Shown here: in pieces, positions 1-9,275 of the stretch | Position numbering within the stretch: the stretch's first letter is position 1 | Layout: each line of letters starts with the position of its first letter | Assembly (NCBI RefSeq): GCF_003589925.1 | Contig: NZ_CP032382.1 | Coordinates: 5,332,001 to 5,396,000, forward strand | DNA: 64,000 nucleotides | Direction of reading: 5' to 3' | Source of the DNA: Chryseolinea soli | GTDB taxonomy: Bacteria; Bacteroidota; Bacteroidia; Cytophagales; Cyclobacteriaceae | The notes under the pieces: generated by a model | The model's input: the letters and a program-made list of their open reading frames with translations, nothing else | Database searches by the model: none | What the model was told of the DNA's origin: nothing | Position numbers and translations under genes: made by a program

Positions 1-407
1 CGACGCTGGCAGACAACTCGCAGAGCGGTCAGGACAACGTGGCGTTGAAGAACACCGGCACGGATGCCCCGAATGGTGGCACCGGTAAATATTTCATGGG
101 TGGCAACAAGTGGGCACATTATGTGATGACCTGGGATGGAGCAACCCACCAGTTTGCGCTCTATGGTAACGGTGAATCCGTTGGCGGATATACCGACCGT
201 GGCACGACACCGGTGTTGAAAATGCGTGTGCCTGCACAAGCGATGTTTGGTAGCATGGCCTCTGCCGACATGGGCTTCGCCAATGCCACCCGTCCCGACT
301 GGGCTCCTTTGGCAACCGCCAGCATCGACGATGTGCGTGTATTCAATACCGTACTGGCACAAAAAGATATCGTAGCCTTGTTTAACCTCGGCACTGCAGG
401 TAGGTAA
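1..407 (+). CDS. LamG/concanavalin-A-like surface protein, C-terminal part (5' end outside window)
   Basis: The reading frame is open from the first bases of the window to a stop at 405-407, so only about the last 134 residues are visible. The end reads IDDVRVFNTVLAQKDIVALF, the usual closing strand and helix of LamG/Laminin_G_3 jelly-roll domains, which are common at the C-terminus of SusE/F-like or BT_3987-type surface lipoproteins. Such proteins bind polysaccharide at the cell surface. The gene lies directly upstream of a glycoamylase-fold lipoprotein and a GH3 glucosidase, which fits a glycan-use locus. The domain call rests on this C-terminal pattern only. The N-terminus, including any lipobox, is not in the window, so exact family and localisation are inferred. 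Confidence 0.7.
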   Translation, partial: TLADNSQSGQDNVALKNTGTDAPNGGTGKYFMGGNKWAHYVMTWDGATHQFALYGNGESVGGYTDRGTTPVLKMRVPAQAMFGSMASADMGFANATRPDWAPLATASIDDVRVFNTVLAQKDIVALFNLGTAGR

Positions 408-426
408 TTTGTAGTTTACGGGTAGA

Positions 427-454
427 GGGTACACCTCGGTGTACCCTTTTTTTT
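427..454 (+). terminator. Rho-independent terminator after the LamG protein
   Basis: A perfect 9-bp stem (GGGTACACC at 427-435, GGTGTACCC at 438-446) is followed by eight T residues. It starts 19 bases after the stop codon. It should separate the upstream transcript from the glycoamylase gene. Confidence 0.85.
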
Positions 455-485
455 ATGCACTCACTTTATTTTTAGAAACCACAAC

Positions 486-2120
486 ATGAATGTAAAGGCC
501 GTTTCCTTCGGGTTGATATTTTTTGTGATGACGATGGCGTCCTGTAAAAAGGATGACCCCGCGCCGGGAAGTGAAACGTCATTTACGTTGACATCCATCC
601 AATCGGATGACCGTCCTGTCGGGTCAACCATTTCTGGAGCAAGCCTGACGCCAGAGATCGTCGCTTCGTTTTCAGCACCCATCGACAGAACCACCGTTCC
701 CACGGCGATCGTGCTGGTATCGCCCACAGAAAATCTCACGCTGACCTATACTTTCAGTCATGGCGACAGCACCGTCACCATCAAGCCCAGCACGGCGCTG
801 GAGTATTTATCAAAATATAATTTTCAAATCTCGACAGCGCTGACGTCTGTCGATAAAAAAGCATTGGGCGGAAACTTCGATAGTAAGGTCATTACTACTT
901 TCGACCCCGCCGACAAATTTCCGGTAATCTCTGATGAAGAGCTGCTGACGCTCACCCAAAAGCAAACGTTCAAATACTTTTGGGACATGGCTGAACCAAC
1001 CAGCGGCATGGCCCTCGAGCGCAAAGGTTCGGGGCCAACGGTGACCAGCGGGGGCAGCGGCTTTGGCATCATGGCCATCGTGGTGGGCATGGATCGAAAC
1101 TTCATCACACGCACAGAGGGCGTGGAGCGCCTCAACAAGATCGTGACATTTTTAGAAACGGCCGATCGTTTTCATGGGGCCTGGTCGCACTGGATCAACG
1201 GCACGACGGGAAAAGTTATCCCCTTTAGCACAAAAGACAACGGTGGCGACCTGGTGGAAACATCATTCCTCATGCAAGGTCTCCTCACGTCGCGTCAATA
1301 TCTGCAACCGACCGACACCGTCGGCAACAATCTCATCCGCCGCATGACAAAGCTCTATGAAGGTGTGGAATGGGACTGGTATCGCAAAGACGGGCAGGAA
1401 GTGCTTTACTGGCATTGGTCGCCCAACTATAACTGGGATATGAATTTTGCCCTTTCGGGATATTTTGAAGAACAGATCACCTACATCCTCGCCGCCGCTT
1501 CGCCCACGCACGGCATCCCCAAAAGCGTGTACACCAATGGCTATGGAAGAAACGGCGCCATAAAAACTGGACAAAAATATTACGGCTACACCTTGCCCCT
1601 CGGAACACCCAGTCCGTTGTTCTGGGTGCAATATTCATATTTGGGAATGGACCCCCACTTCAAAGACGACTATGCCGACTATTGGGAACAAAACGTGAAC
1701 GCGACGCTGATCAATCACGCCTATTGTGCGGCCAATCCAAAAAACTATGTGGGCTACAGCGACGCCTGCTGGGGACTGACGGCGAGCGACAACCCGACCG
1801 GTTATGATGCCCACTCGCCGTCGAACGACCAGGGGGTGATCACGCCAACGGCTGCGCTATCCTCGTTTCCGTATGCACCGGAGGAATCGATGAAGGCACT
1901 GAAATTCTTTTATTACACGCTGGGCGACAAATTGTGGGGACCGTATGGATTTTATGATGCTTTCGACCTGTCGGACGGGTGGGTGGCCAATTCGTATTTG
2001 GCCATCGACCAGGGACCGATCGTGGTCATGATCGAGAACTATCGCACGGGGTTGCTGTGGAATTTATTTATGTCGGCGCCGGAAGTGCAGGCCGCCAAAA
2101 CAAAACTGGAGTTTAATTGA
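486..2120 (+). CDS. Glycoamylase-fold glucan-degrading lipoprotein (PF10091; GH144-like candidate)
   Basis: 544 residues. An N-terminal lipoprotein signal ends in MTMASC (Cys20), predicting an envelope lipoprotein. Residues about 33-135 look like a Big_5/SbsA-type Ig-like domain (TFSHGDSTVTIKPSTALEYL region). Residues about 150-530 match the glycoamylase domain: an LTQKQTFKYFWDMAEPTSG start, GSGFGIMAIVVGMDRNFITR, then the HWSPNYNW and DNPTGYDAHSPSNDQGVITP segments. Established knowledge: this (alpha/alpha)6-barrel family includes GH144 endo-beta-1,2-glucanases of Bacteroidota, although many members are simply called glucoamylase. It is followed 176 bp later by a secreted GH3 beta-glucosidase, which suggests the pair breaks down a beta-glucan. 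The exact linkage is inferred. Confidence 0.85.
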   Translation: MNVKAVSFGLIFFVMTMASCKKDDPAPGSETSFTLTSIQSDDRPVGSTISGASLTPEIVASFSAPIDRTTVPTAIVLVSPTENLTLTYTFSHGDSTVTIKPSTALEYLSKYNFQISTALTSVDKKALGGNFDSKVITTFDPADKFPVISDEELLTLTQKQTFKYFWDMAEPTSGMALERKGSGPTVTSGGSGFGIMAIVVGMDRNFITRTEGVERLNKIVTFLETADRFHGAWSHWINGTTGKVIPFSTKDNGGDLVETSFLMQGLLTSRQYLQPTDTVGNNLIRRMTKLYEGVEWDWYRKDGQEVLYWHWSPNYNWDMNFALSGYFEEQITYILAAASPTHGIPKSVYTNGYGRNGAIKTGQKYYGYTLPLGTPSPLFWVQYSYLGMDPHFKDDYADYWEQNVNATLINHAYCAANPKNYVGYSDACWGLTASDNPTGYDAHSPSNDQGVITPTAALSSFPYAPEESMKALKFFYYTLGDKLWGPYGFYDAFDLSDGWVANSYLAIDQGPIVVMIENYRTGLLWNLFMSAPEVQAAKTKLEFN

Positions 2121-2296
2121 CCTATACTGAATAACACAAAGATCCTCCGCGAGGAGCCCAGCCTAAAGTACAGTCTCTCATTTTTTTGAGAGGCTTGCTT
2201 GGGTCTGGCGATGGGACAAAAATGACATTTGATCTTCGTAAACCGCTGCGTCCAAACACCGCGAGCTGTTTACACAAACCAAAAAATAATGAACGC

Positions 2297-4519
2297 ATGA
2301 AAAGATTGTTCTTCCTGTGGATGGCCGGGATGCTGGTATTGACGGCCTGCCAAAAGAATGCGCCCAAGTCATCCGGAAACATCGCCGGTCGCGTGGACTC
2401 GGTGCTCGCCCTGATGACGCTGGAGGAAAAGATCGGCCAACTCACGCTCTTCACCAGCGACATCGACGTGACGGGCCCCACCATTCGCGAAAACTATCGC
2501 GAAGACATCAAGGCTGGCCGGGTAGGCGCCATCTTCAATGCCTTCGGTGCCGACTACACGCGCAAGCTGCAAGAGCTGGCCGTAAAGGAAACGCGTCTTC
2601 ACATCCCGCTCATTTTTGGATATGATGTGATCCATGGCCACCGCACCATTTTTCCCATCCCGCTAGGGGAGGCCGCCAGCTGGGACCTCACCGCCATGGA
2701 ACAGTCGGCCCGCATCGCCGGCGACGAAGCCTCGGCCCAAGGACTGCACTGGACCTTTGCGCCCATGTGCGACATTGCCCGCGACCCACGCTGGGGTAGG
2801 ATGGCCGAAGGTGCCGGGGAAGACACATACCTGGGTGCACAGATCGCGATCGCCCGCGTAAAAGGTTTTCAGGGCAATGGCATTGGCGACCTCCATTCGG
2901 TGATGGCCTGCGTGAAACACTTCGCCGCCTATGGTGCCGTCCAGGCCGGCCGTGATTATCACACCACCGACATGTCCGATCGCATGCTACGCGAAGTATA
3001 CCTGCCACCCTACAAAGCGGCCATCGACGCCGGTGCAGCCACCGTGATGACCTCCTTCAACGAACTCGACGGCGTGCCCGCGACCGGAAACAAATACCTG
3101 ATGACCGACATCCTTCGCAAGGAATGGAACTTCAAAGGTTTCGTGGTAACGGACTACACCTCCATCATGGAGATGATCCCCCACGGCATTGCCGAGGACA
3201 CCGCCTCTGCGGCCGCCCTCGCCCTGGAAGCCGGTGTGGACATGGACATGCAAGCCGGTTTCTACAACAGCTCGCTGCAACGCCTGGTGAAAGAAGGCAA
3301 ACTAAAAGAAGGCCTCGTCAACGAAGCCGTGCGCCGCATCCTGACGAAGAAATTCGAATTGGGATTGTTTGAAGATCCCTATCGCTATTGCAACCCCGAA
3401 CGCGAAAAGGCCACCATCATGAAGCCGGAATACCTCACGGCATCGCGCGATGTTGCGCGCAAGTCGATGGTGTTGCTCAAGAATGATCAGCATGTGTTGC
3501 CCTTGCCGAAGACCACGCGATCCATCGCAGTGATCGGTCCCCTGGCCGATGCCAAAAAAGAAATGATCGGTTCCTGGTCAGCCGCAGGCGAGGGTGCCAA
3601 AGCGGTGAGCGTCCTGGAAGGCATTAAAGCGGCAGCAACCCCTGCGACAAAGATCCTGTATGCCAAAGGCTGCAACATCAATGACGATACCACCAAGGGA
3701 TTTGCACAGGCCATACAAGCTGCCAAACAAGCCGACATCGTCGTGATGGCTCTTGGCGAAGCTGCGCTCATGACCGGTGAAGCCGCCAGCCGGGCATCGC
3801 TCAACTTACCGGGCGCACAACAGCAGTTGTTGGAGGAGATCTACAAGACCGGCAAACCCATCGCGGTGGTTCTCTTCAACGGGCGGCCGCTGACCATAAA
3901 TTGGATGACACAAAACAAAGTTGCCGTGCTGGAAGCATGGTTCCCTGGAACTGAAGCCGGCCATGCCGTAGCCGATGTGTTGTTTGGGGACTACAATCCC
4001 TCGGGCAAACTGCCCGTCACCTTCCCGCGATCGGTGGGACAGATCCCTATTTTCTACAACATGAAAAACACGGGCCGCCCTATGGATCCGAACAACAAAT
4101 ATTCGTCTAAATATCTCGACGAATCCAACGCACCGCTTTTCCCCTTTGGCTATGGCCTGAGCTACACCACCTTCGAATACGGCGACGTGCAGCTCAACAA
4201 GCAGGAGATCACGCAGCAGGAGGGCATCACCATCACATGCAAGGTGAAGAACACGGGCAAGCGTGAAGGCGAGGAAGTTGTGCAGTTGTATGTACGCGAC
4301 CTTGTGGGAAGTGTGACACGTCCCGTAAAAGAATTGAAGGGCTTTAAGAAATTGATGTTGCAGCCGGGCGAGTCGAAAGAAGTAAGCTTCACGCTGACGC
4401 AATCTGATCTGTCATTCTACCGGAGAGATATGTCTTTTGGTACGGAGCCAGGTAAATACGATGTTTTTGTTGGGGGGAATTCGGATGATGTGAAGAAGGC
4501 TTCGTTTATATTAAAGTAG
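2297..4519 (+). CDS. GH3 beta-glucosidase lipoprotein (BglX-like)
   Basis: 740 residues from the ATG at 2297. This start is preferred over an in-frame ATG at 2186 because it begins a clean lipoprotein signal, MKRLFFLWMAGMLVLTAC (Cys18). Order: GH3 N-terminal TIM barrel (about 35-380) with the KHFAAYGA substrate motif and the nucleophile Asp286 in GFVVTDYTSI; GH3 C-terminal alpha/beta sandwich (about 400-610); fibronectin-III-like domain (about 650-735, GEEVVQLYVRDLVGSVTRP). It removes terminal beta-linked glucose from oligosaccharides, probably at the outer membrane or in the periplasm. It probably acts on products of the upstream glycoamylase-fold enzyme. The 176-bp spacer holds two short hairpins (TCCTC-CGC-GAGGA at 2143-2155; CTCTCA/TGAGAG at 2175-2192), so co-transcription is uncertain. 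Confidence 0.93.
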   Translation: MKRLFFLWMAGMLVLTACQKNAPKSSGNIAGRVDSVLALMTLEEKIGQLTLFTSDIDVTGPTIRENYREDIKAGRVGAIFNAFGADYTRKLQELAVKETRLHIPLIFGYDVIHGHRTIFPIPLGEAASWDLTAMEQSARIAGDEASAQGLHWTFAPMCDIARDPRWGRMAEGAGEDTYLGAQIAIARVKGFQGNGIGDLHSVMACVKHFAAYGAVQAGRDYHTTDMSDRMLREVYLPPYKAAIDAGAATVMTSFNELDGVPATGNKYLMTDILRKEWNFKGFVVTDYTSIMEMIPHGIAEDTASAAALALEAGVDMDMQAGFYNSSLQRLVKEGKLKEGLVNEAVRRILTKKFELGLFEDPYRYCNPEREKATIMKPEYLTASRDVARKSMVLLKNDQHVLPLPKTTRSIAVIGPLADAKKEMIGSWSAAGEGAKAVSVLEGIKAAATPATKILYAKGCNINDDTTKGFAQAIQAAKQADIVVMALGEAALMTGEAASRASLNLPGAQQQLLEEIYKTGKPIAVVLFNGRPLTINWMTQNKVAVLEAWFPGTEAGHAVADVLFGDYNPSGKLPVTFPRSVGQIPIFYNMKNTGRPMDPNNKYSSKYLDESNAPLFPFGYGLSYTTFEYGDVQLNKQEITQQEGITITCKVKNTGKREGEEVVQLYVRDLVGSVTRPVKELKGFKKLMLQPGESKEVSFTLTQSDLSFYRRDMSFGTEPGKYDVFVGGNSDDVKKASFILK

Positions 4520-4530
4520 AAGACTTGAAA

Positions 4531-4571
4531 AAGAAGGTGCAAAGGATTCCAAATTCTTTTGCGCCTTCTTT
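4531..4571. terminator. Bidirectional terminator-like hairpin between convergent genes
   Basis: AAGAAGG(T)GCAAA on the left pairs with TTTGC(G)CCTTCTT on the right, with one wobble and a loop around TTCC. It lies between the 3' ends of the GH3 gene (+) and rhaM (-). An A-run on its left side gives a T-run for the minus-strand transcript. Confidence 0.6.
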
Positions 4572-4614
4572 GCGATGACTCTGCGCTTTGCGGTTTAAAA
4601 TTATTTTGGGATGA

Positions 4615-4929
4615 TCACCCCAAATAGAAAACCTCCACCAGAGAAACCTGCACCGGTGAAGCATCCGCATTCGTCTCCATAATATCCTTCATATACTCCC
4701 ACCACTCCCGCATCACCGGATGATCGCGAAGCGGCCCCAACACCGCAGAATCCTCCACCTTCATCACCCCAAACAACGTCAGCGATGCTTCATCCAAAAA
4801 GATCGAGTAATCTTTGACCCCCGAATCCTTCAATAAATATTTCAGGGCCGGCCAAATCGCATCATGCCGCCGTTTATATTCTTCCACCTGACCGGGGAAA
4901 AGTTTCATGGTAAAAGCAAGTCGTTCCAT
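4615..4929 (-). CDS. rhaM: L-rhamnose mutarotase
   Basis: 104 residues starting MERLAFTMKLFPGQVEEYKR. The open frame extends much further upstream, but this ATG matches the normal start and length of the family (about 104). It shows the dimeric alpha/beta-barrel mutarotase pattern: KRRHDAIWPALKYLLKDSG with the active-site His, YSIFLDE, and the closing HPVMREWWEYMKDIMETN. It interconverts the alpha and beta anomers of L-rhamnose so that the cytoplasmic isomerase receives the right form. It lies 20 bp downstream of rhaT on the same strand, so the two form a transport-plus-mutarotation operon. The remaining rhamnose genes (isomerase, kinase, aldolase) are not in the window. Confidence 0.92.
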   Translation of the reverse strand: MERLAFTMKLFPGQVEEYKRRHDAIWPALKYLLKDSGVKDYSIFLDEASLTLFGVMKVEDSAVLGPLRDHPVMREWWEYMKDIMETNADASPVQVSLVEVFYLG

Positions 4930-4949
4930 AGGGCAATTTAATTCAGAAA

Positions 4950-6029
4950 TCATTTCAAGGCATTGCCGTAGCCCACGAGGATCACCGAGAGCAAGATCGT
5001 GAGAATGCCGGCCGCGATCGTGTCCCGCGTTTTCGGTTGCACGCCTTTCCATTCTTTTAACAGGATCCCCCACAGGTTTGCCACGAGGATGATAAACGCC
5101 ATGTGCAGGATCCACGAGCTGGCGCCATTGCCCAGCTTGCTTTCGCCCATGCCATAGAAAAAGAACTGGAGGAACCAGATCGTGCCGGCCAGGGCGGCAA
5201 AGAAATAGTTTTGAAGCAACGGCGTTTTGCTGTTGGTGTAGTCCCCAAACGTTTTGTTCCGTGTGTTCAGGATCATGCACCACACCAAGTTGGTGGTGAG
5301 GCCACCCCAAAGTAACACGACATAGATGACATTGTTTTGATACAGGAATTCGCTGGTGGCCTCGGGGTTGGCCGCCTGCCAAAGCGCATTGGCCTGCTCG
5401 GCCATGGACGTGCCGGCCTCGATGCCGTAGTTAAAACAGGCGCTGAGGATGCCCGAAAACGTGCACACGATCAGGCCTTTCACCAGGTTGAATTCTTTGA
5501 TGCTCTCCTTCTTCTTTTCTTCGGGAAGCTCTTTTTCCTTCATCATCCCGGCCCGTCCGCAGAGATAGATCCCCACCAGGCAAAGGGTCACACCGAGCAA
5601 CACAACGCGACCCCACGAAGTCGTCAGCAGCTCGTGGAAGCTGGTTTTGCCGGGTGTGGGAACAAAATCATAATACAAGGAAGGAACAATCGATCCGCAC
5701 ACCGACGTGAATCCCAGCAACACCGAGTTGCCCAGCGACATGCCCAGGTAGCGCATGCCTAACCCATACGTTAGTCCACCGATGCCCCACAGGATACCCC
5801 AGAAATAGGTCCACCAGAAAGTGGAGGAGGAAGCTTGCGAAATGATGTCGCTGAAATGCGGAATGGTGAGCCACGCGGCGAAAGGAGGGATGATGAGCCA
5901 TGAAAAAAGACCGCCCACGATCCAATAACTTTCCCACGACCATTCTTTTACTTTTTTAAAAGGGACATAGAAGCTGCCGGAAGCAAACCCGCCGATGAAA
6001 TGAAAAATGATACCGAAAATGACCTGCAT
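4950..6029 (-). CDS. rhaT: L-rhamnose:H+ symporter
   Basis: 359 residues from the ATG at 6029 (MQVIFGIIFHFIGGFASGSF). Longer in-frame starts would add a non-hydrophobic leader not seen in the family. About ten transmembrane segments are visible, with family features GSFYVPFKKVKEWSWESYW near the N-terminus and GMRYLGMSLGNSVLLGF in the middle. RhaT is an inner-membrane symporter importing L-rhamnose with protons. It is the first gene of an operon with rhaM. No regulator is adjacent. The loop after TM5 is lysine/glutamate-rich (KEKELPEEKKKESIKEF), which is normal for a cytoplasmic loop. Confidence 0.93.
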   Translation of the reverse strand: MQVIFGIIFHFIGGFASGSFYVPFKKVKEWSWESYWIVGGLFSWLIIPPFAAWLTIPHFSDIISQASSSTFWWTYFWGILWGIGGLTYGLGMRYLGMSLGNSVLLGFTSVCGSIVPSLYYDFVPTPGKTSFHELLTTSWGRVVLLGVTLCLVGIYLCGRAGMMKEKELPEEKKKESIKEFNLVKGLIVCTFSGILSACFNYGIEAGTSMAEQANALWQAANPEATSEFLYQNNVIYVVLLWGGLTTNLVWCMILNTRNKTFGDYTNSKTPLLQNYFFAALAGTIWFLQFFFYGMGESKLGNGASSWILHMAFIILVANLWGILLKEWKGVQPKTRDTIAAGILTILLSVILVGYGNALK

Positions 6030-6261
6030 AGATAGGGTGGTATAAGGTTCAGGGGAACACAGTGATTCCGGTAAAAATAGAAACTCTATGCAAACGAAAC
6101 CGTCATGAGCTGTCTGCACAAAAAAAGCAGCCTCCTGCTACCGCAGCGCCCCAAAATTGGACGTCATTGATTCTTTTTCTCTACACTCCAACGTCCAAAC
6201 CCTGCTTTTGGGCTCAGAAAGGCATTGGCATGCAAATCGTCGTGGCTTGAAATAAAAAGCT
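6030..6261. other. Intergenic region upstream of rhaT
   Basis: This must carry the minus-strand rhaT promoter. No exact TAnnTTTG box was found; TATTTTTA on the minus strand near 6098-6105 is one base off. Nothing else is recognised. Confidence 0.3.
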
Positions 6262-6351
6262 ATGGAAACGCATAAGAAAATGAGCGGGACGGAATGGCTG
6301 GTGGAAATGGTCACCTGGGCGGCATTGACGCTGGTGCTCTTTTACGCATAA
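6262..6351 (+). CDS. Possible 29-residue single-span membrane peptide
   Basis: A short ORF (ATG at 6262, TAA at 6349-6351) encodes a basic N-terminus (METHKKMSGTEW) and one hydrophobic stretch (about residues 13-29) ending at the C-terminus. It lies alone between rhaT and accA. No clear ribosome binding site is visible, which is common in Bacteroidota. It could be a small membrane protein or chance. I do not recognise a family. Confidence 0.27.
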   Translation: METHKKMSGTEWLVEMVTWAALTLVLFYA

Positions 6352-6563
6352 AAAACCAAGGGTCTTTTCTTTCGCTGGACAACCGGTCACGGAAGGCCCA
6401 TAACAATATATACCCGGCAAAAAAAAGGCAACGGAAGGTCAGAAAAGGCAAAACGGAAGCCGCACAACACCCTTCACGAACGCCCACCGTTGGAACAGGC
6501 TATTGAATATGAGGGCATTAGTGCGAAACTTATCCATTAATTACCGATATTTCACAATCCTTC
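6352..6563. other. Intergenic stretch before accA
   Basis: Purine-rich sequence with no convincing ORF, hairpin or RNA motif. I see nothing definite apart from the accA promoter at its end. Confidence 0.3.
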
Positions 6564-6571
6564 TAACTTTG
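6564..6571 (+). promoter_or_regulatory. Bacteroidota -7 box for accA
   Basis: TAACTTTG is an exact match to the Bacteroidota sigma-A -7 consensus TAnnTTTG. It lies 19 bases before the accA start codon. No good -33 TTTG is seen at the usual spacing. Confidence 0.6.
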
Positions 6572-6590
6572 TGCCGACAAAATCGACCAT

Positions 6591-7538
6591 ATGCTATTGG
6601 ATTTTGAAAAGCCCATTGCTGCACTGGAGGCTAAACTTGAAGATATGAATCAGCTGGCCAGCGACAGCGACAAGGAAGTTCAGGCCGCTGTAAAAGCTCT
6701 CGAAAGAAAAATTCTGGACCTCAAGCGGGAGACCTTCGAAAATCTCACGGGCTGGCAACGCGTTCAACTGTCGCGCCACCCGGATCGTCCCTATACCCTG
6801 GATTACATTTACGAGATCACGTCCGACTTCATCGAACTGCACGGCGACCGCACCGTGTCTGACGACAAAGCCATGATCGGCGGCTTCGGCACCATCGACG
6901 GCCAGACGTTTATGCTCATCGGCCAACAAAAGGGACGCAATACCAAACAGCGCCAAATGCGCAATTTCGGTATGGCCAACCCTGAAGGCTATCGCAAGGC
7001 CCTGCGCCTTATGAAGATCGCCGAAAAGTTCAACAAGCCTATCGTGACGTTCATTGATACCCCAGGTGCTTTTCCCGGCCTCGAAGCCGAAGAGCGCGGA
7101 CAGGGTGAAGCCATCGCCCGCAACCTCAAGGAAATGTTCGGTCTCAAAGTGCCCGTCATCTGCATTGTGATTGGCGAGGGAGCCTCCGGCGGCGCGCTCG
7201 GCATCGCCATTGGCGATCGCGTGCTCATGCTGGAGAACTCGTGGTACTCCGTGATCTCCCCCGAAAACTGTTCCACCATTCTCTGGCGCAGCTGGGATTT
7301 CAAAGAACAAGCCGCAGAATTGCTCAAACTCACGGCCAAGGACATGACCGCCCTGAAACTGGTCGACGGCATCATCAACGAACCCCTGGGTGGCGCGCAC
7401 ACCGATGTGAAGTGGATGGCCAACGAGATCAAGCGCGTGATCCTCGAGACCACGAAAGAACTCTCGGCGCTCGGCCCCGAAAAGCGCATCGACCAACGCA
7501 TCGACAAGTTCTGTGCGATGGGCGTTGTAAAAGAATAA
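6591..7538 (+). CDS. accA: Acetyl-CoA carboxylase carboxyltransferase subunit alpha
   Basis: 315 residues, the usual length for AccA. It starts [19 protein letters not shown], with a coiled N-terminal helix (about 5-50). The crotonase-like carboxyltransferase core follows: [61 protein letters not shown] and [17 protein letters not shown], the oxyanion-hole region. With AccD (not in this window) it moves the carboxyl group from biotin-BCCP to acetyl-CoA, giving malonyl-CoA for fatty acid synthesis in the cytoplasm. It is a single-gene unit: its own -7 box at 6564 and a strong terminator right after the stop. Confidence 0.97.
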   Translation: MLLDFEKPIAALEAKLEDMNQLASDSDKEVQAAVKALERKILDLKRETFENLTGWQRVQLSRHPDRPYTLDYIYEITSDFIELHGDRTVSDDKAMIGGFGTIDGQTFMLIGQQKGRNTKQRQMRNFGMANPEGYRKALRLMKIAEKFNKPIVTFIDTPGAFPGLEAEERGQGEAIARNLKEMFGLKVPVICIVIGEGASGGALGIAIGDRVLMLENSWYSVISPENCSTILWRSWDFKEQAAELLKLTAKDMTALKLVDGIINEPLGGAHTDVKWMANEIKRVILETTKELSALGPEKRIDQRIDKFCAMGVVKE

Positions 7539-7556
7539 TCATCGAAACGATATACC

Positions 7557-7591
7557 AAAGGCTGCAATGCAAGTTGCAGCCTTTTCTTTTT
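7557..7591 (+). terminator. Rho-independent terminator of accA
   Basis: Stem AAAGGCTGCAA (7557-7567) and TTGCAGCCTTT (7574-7584) with a 6-base loop, followed by a T-rich tail (TTTTCTTTTT). Confidence 0.88.
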
Positions 7592-7616
7592 AGAGACCCT
7601 AACCGGAGCGCAACCC

Positions 7617-8456
7617 ATGAAGCTTCACGTGATCGACACCGGATTTTTCAAACTCGACGGCGGCGCCATGTTTGGTGTAGTGCCCAAATCCATCTGGCAA
7701 AAAACAAACCCTGCCAACGAACAAAATCTCTGCAACTGGGCCATGCGTTGCCTGCTCATCGAGGACGGCAACCGGACCATCCTCATCGACAACGGCCTGG
7801 GCACCAAACAGGACGCGAAGTTCTTCAGTCACTACTTTCTGAATGGAGACGCAACCCTCCCGTCGTCGCTGCATCGTGCGGGCTTTGAACCGGCCGACAT
7901 CACCGACATGTTTCTCACCCACCTGCATTTTGATCATTGCGGCGGTGGCGTCGAAAGGAGAGGAGATAAACTGGACTTGGCTTTCTCCAAAGCGCAGTAT
8001 TGGAGCAACGCCGACCACTGGCAGTGGGCAACCCAACCCAACCCGCGCGAAAAAGCAAGCTTTCTGAAGGAGAACATCCTTCCCATGCAGGAGAGCGGTC
8101 ACTTGAAATTTGTAGACGCCCACGCGCCCTCACCATTCGCATCGTTCGACATCCAATACGTTTCGGGGCACACCGAAAAAATGATGATCCCGATGATCCG
8201 TTATAAAAACAAAGTGATCTGTTTCATGGCCGATCTGTTGCCGTCTGTAGGCCACATCCCGTTGCCTTATGTGATGGGCTACGACACCCGGCCGTTGATC
8301 ACACTCGAAGAAAAGGAACGTTTTCTCAATGAAGCGGCCACCCACGGTTACGTCCTCTTTCTCGAACACGACCCGGAGAACGAATGTTGCACGGTGAAGC
8401 ATACCGAAAAAGGTGTTCGCGTGGATCAGACCTTCCGGCTGGCGGAAATTCTTTGA
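7617..8456 (+). CDS. MBL-fold metallo-hydrolase
   Basis: 279 residues, no signal peptide, so cytoplasmic. The metallo-beta-lactamase zinc motif THLHFDHCGG gives His102, His104, Asp106 and His107. Later metal ligands are likely in YVSGHTEKMMIP and in FLEHDPENE near the C-terminus. The N-terminal MKLHVIDTGFFKLDGGAMFG resembles lactonase/RNase Z-like general hydrolases. The substrate cannot be told from sequence; quorum-lactonase-like or thioesterase-like roles are possible. It is 48 bp upstream of a patatin gene on the same strand, so the two and the overlapping hutU may form one transcript. Confidence 0.88.
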   Translation: MKLHVIDTGFFKLDGGAMFGVVPKSIWQKTNPANEQNLCNWAMRCLLIEDGNRTILIDNGLGTKQDAKFFSHYFLNGDATLPSSLHRAGFEPADITDMFLTHLHFDHCGGGVERRGDKLDLAFSKAQYWSNADHWQWATQPNPREKASFLKENILPMQESGHLKFVDAHAPSPFASFDIQYVSGHTEKMMIPMIRYKNKVICFMADLLPSVGHIPLPYVMGYDTRPLITLEEKERFLNEAATHGYVLFLEHDPENECCTVKHTEKGVRVDQTFRLAEIL

Positions 8457-8504
8457 GCCGTTGGCGCGTAAAAAAATAGCACAAGTATAAATCAGGATAG
8501 AGAC

Positions 8505-9275
8505 ATGAAAATCGGATTGGTATTATCAGGCGGCGGTGCGCGGGGGATCTCGCACATCGGCGTGCTGAAAGCACTGGAAGAATTTGGAGTGAAGATCGAC
8601 GTCGTGGCCGGCACAAGCGCAGGCTCCATCGTGGGTTCGTTGTATGCGTATGGCTATTCTGCCGAGAAGATCATGGACATCATTCTCACCACCAGCTTTC
8701 TCCGGTCGCTTCGTCCGGCGTGGACGATGCGCGGTTTGCTGAGTCTGGATGGACTCCGCGATGTCCTTCAGAAATACATGCCCGAAAACACGTTCGAAGC
8801 CCTGAAGCTGCCCATGACCGTTGCCACGACGAATATCGGGCAAGGCACGACCGAGTATTTTACAAAAGGAGAATTGATCCCCACGATCCTGGCGTCGTGT
8901 TGCGTGCCGCTCGTGTTCAACCCCATCCAATTCGACAACAAGATCTTTGTGGATGGCGGCATCACGGACAATTTGCCGGCCCACAGCATCCGCGGAGCGT
9001 GCGACCTGTTGATCGGTGCCAACTGCAATTTCATTCGGGGTGATTTCAATACTTTGAATTTCCGGTCCGTCATCGAGCGCAGCCTCATGATGGCCGTCAA
9101 CGGCAACACCGCCACCAGCAAAGCGTTGTGCGACGTGTTGATCGATCCCCCGGGCGCGGGAGGAGTTAGCGGTTTTGATGTGAGCAAGGCGAAAGACCTT
9201 TTTCAAACCGGCTACCACTTCACCAAAGAAAATTTCAAACCGGAAGATTTCAGGATAAACCCGAAGCGACCATGA
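8505..9275 (+). CDS. Patatin-like phospholipase
   Basis: 256 residues. Compact bacterial patatin fold: the oxyanion loop SGGGARG at residues 8-14, the nucleophile Ser38 in GTSAGS, and the dyad Asp150 in FVDGGITDN. No signal peptide and no C-terminal barrel, so it is a cytoplasmic RssA/YchK-type lipid acyl hydrolase. The stop codon overlaps the hutU start (ATGA at 9272-9275), indicating translational coupling to urocanate hydratase, an unexpected partner. Substrate unknown. Confidence 0.92.
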   Translation: MKIGLVLSGGGARGISHIGVLKALEEFGVKIDVVAGTSAGSIVGSLYAYGYSAEKIMDIILTTSFLRSLRPAWTMRGLLSLDGLRDVLQKYMPENTFEALKLPMTVATTNIGQGTTEYFTKGELIPTILASCCVPLVFNPIQFDNKIFVDGGITDNLPAHSIRGACDLLIGANCNFIRGDFNTLNFRSVIERSLMMAVNGNTATSKALCDVLIDPPGAGGVSGFDVSKAKDLFQTGYHFTKENFKPEDFRINPKRP

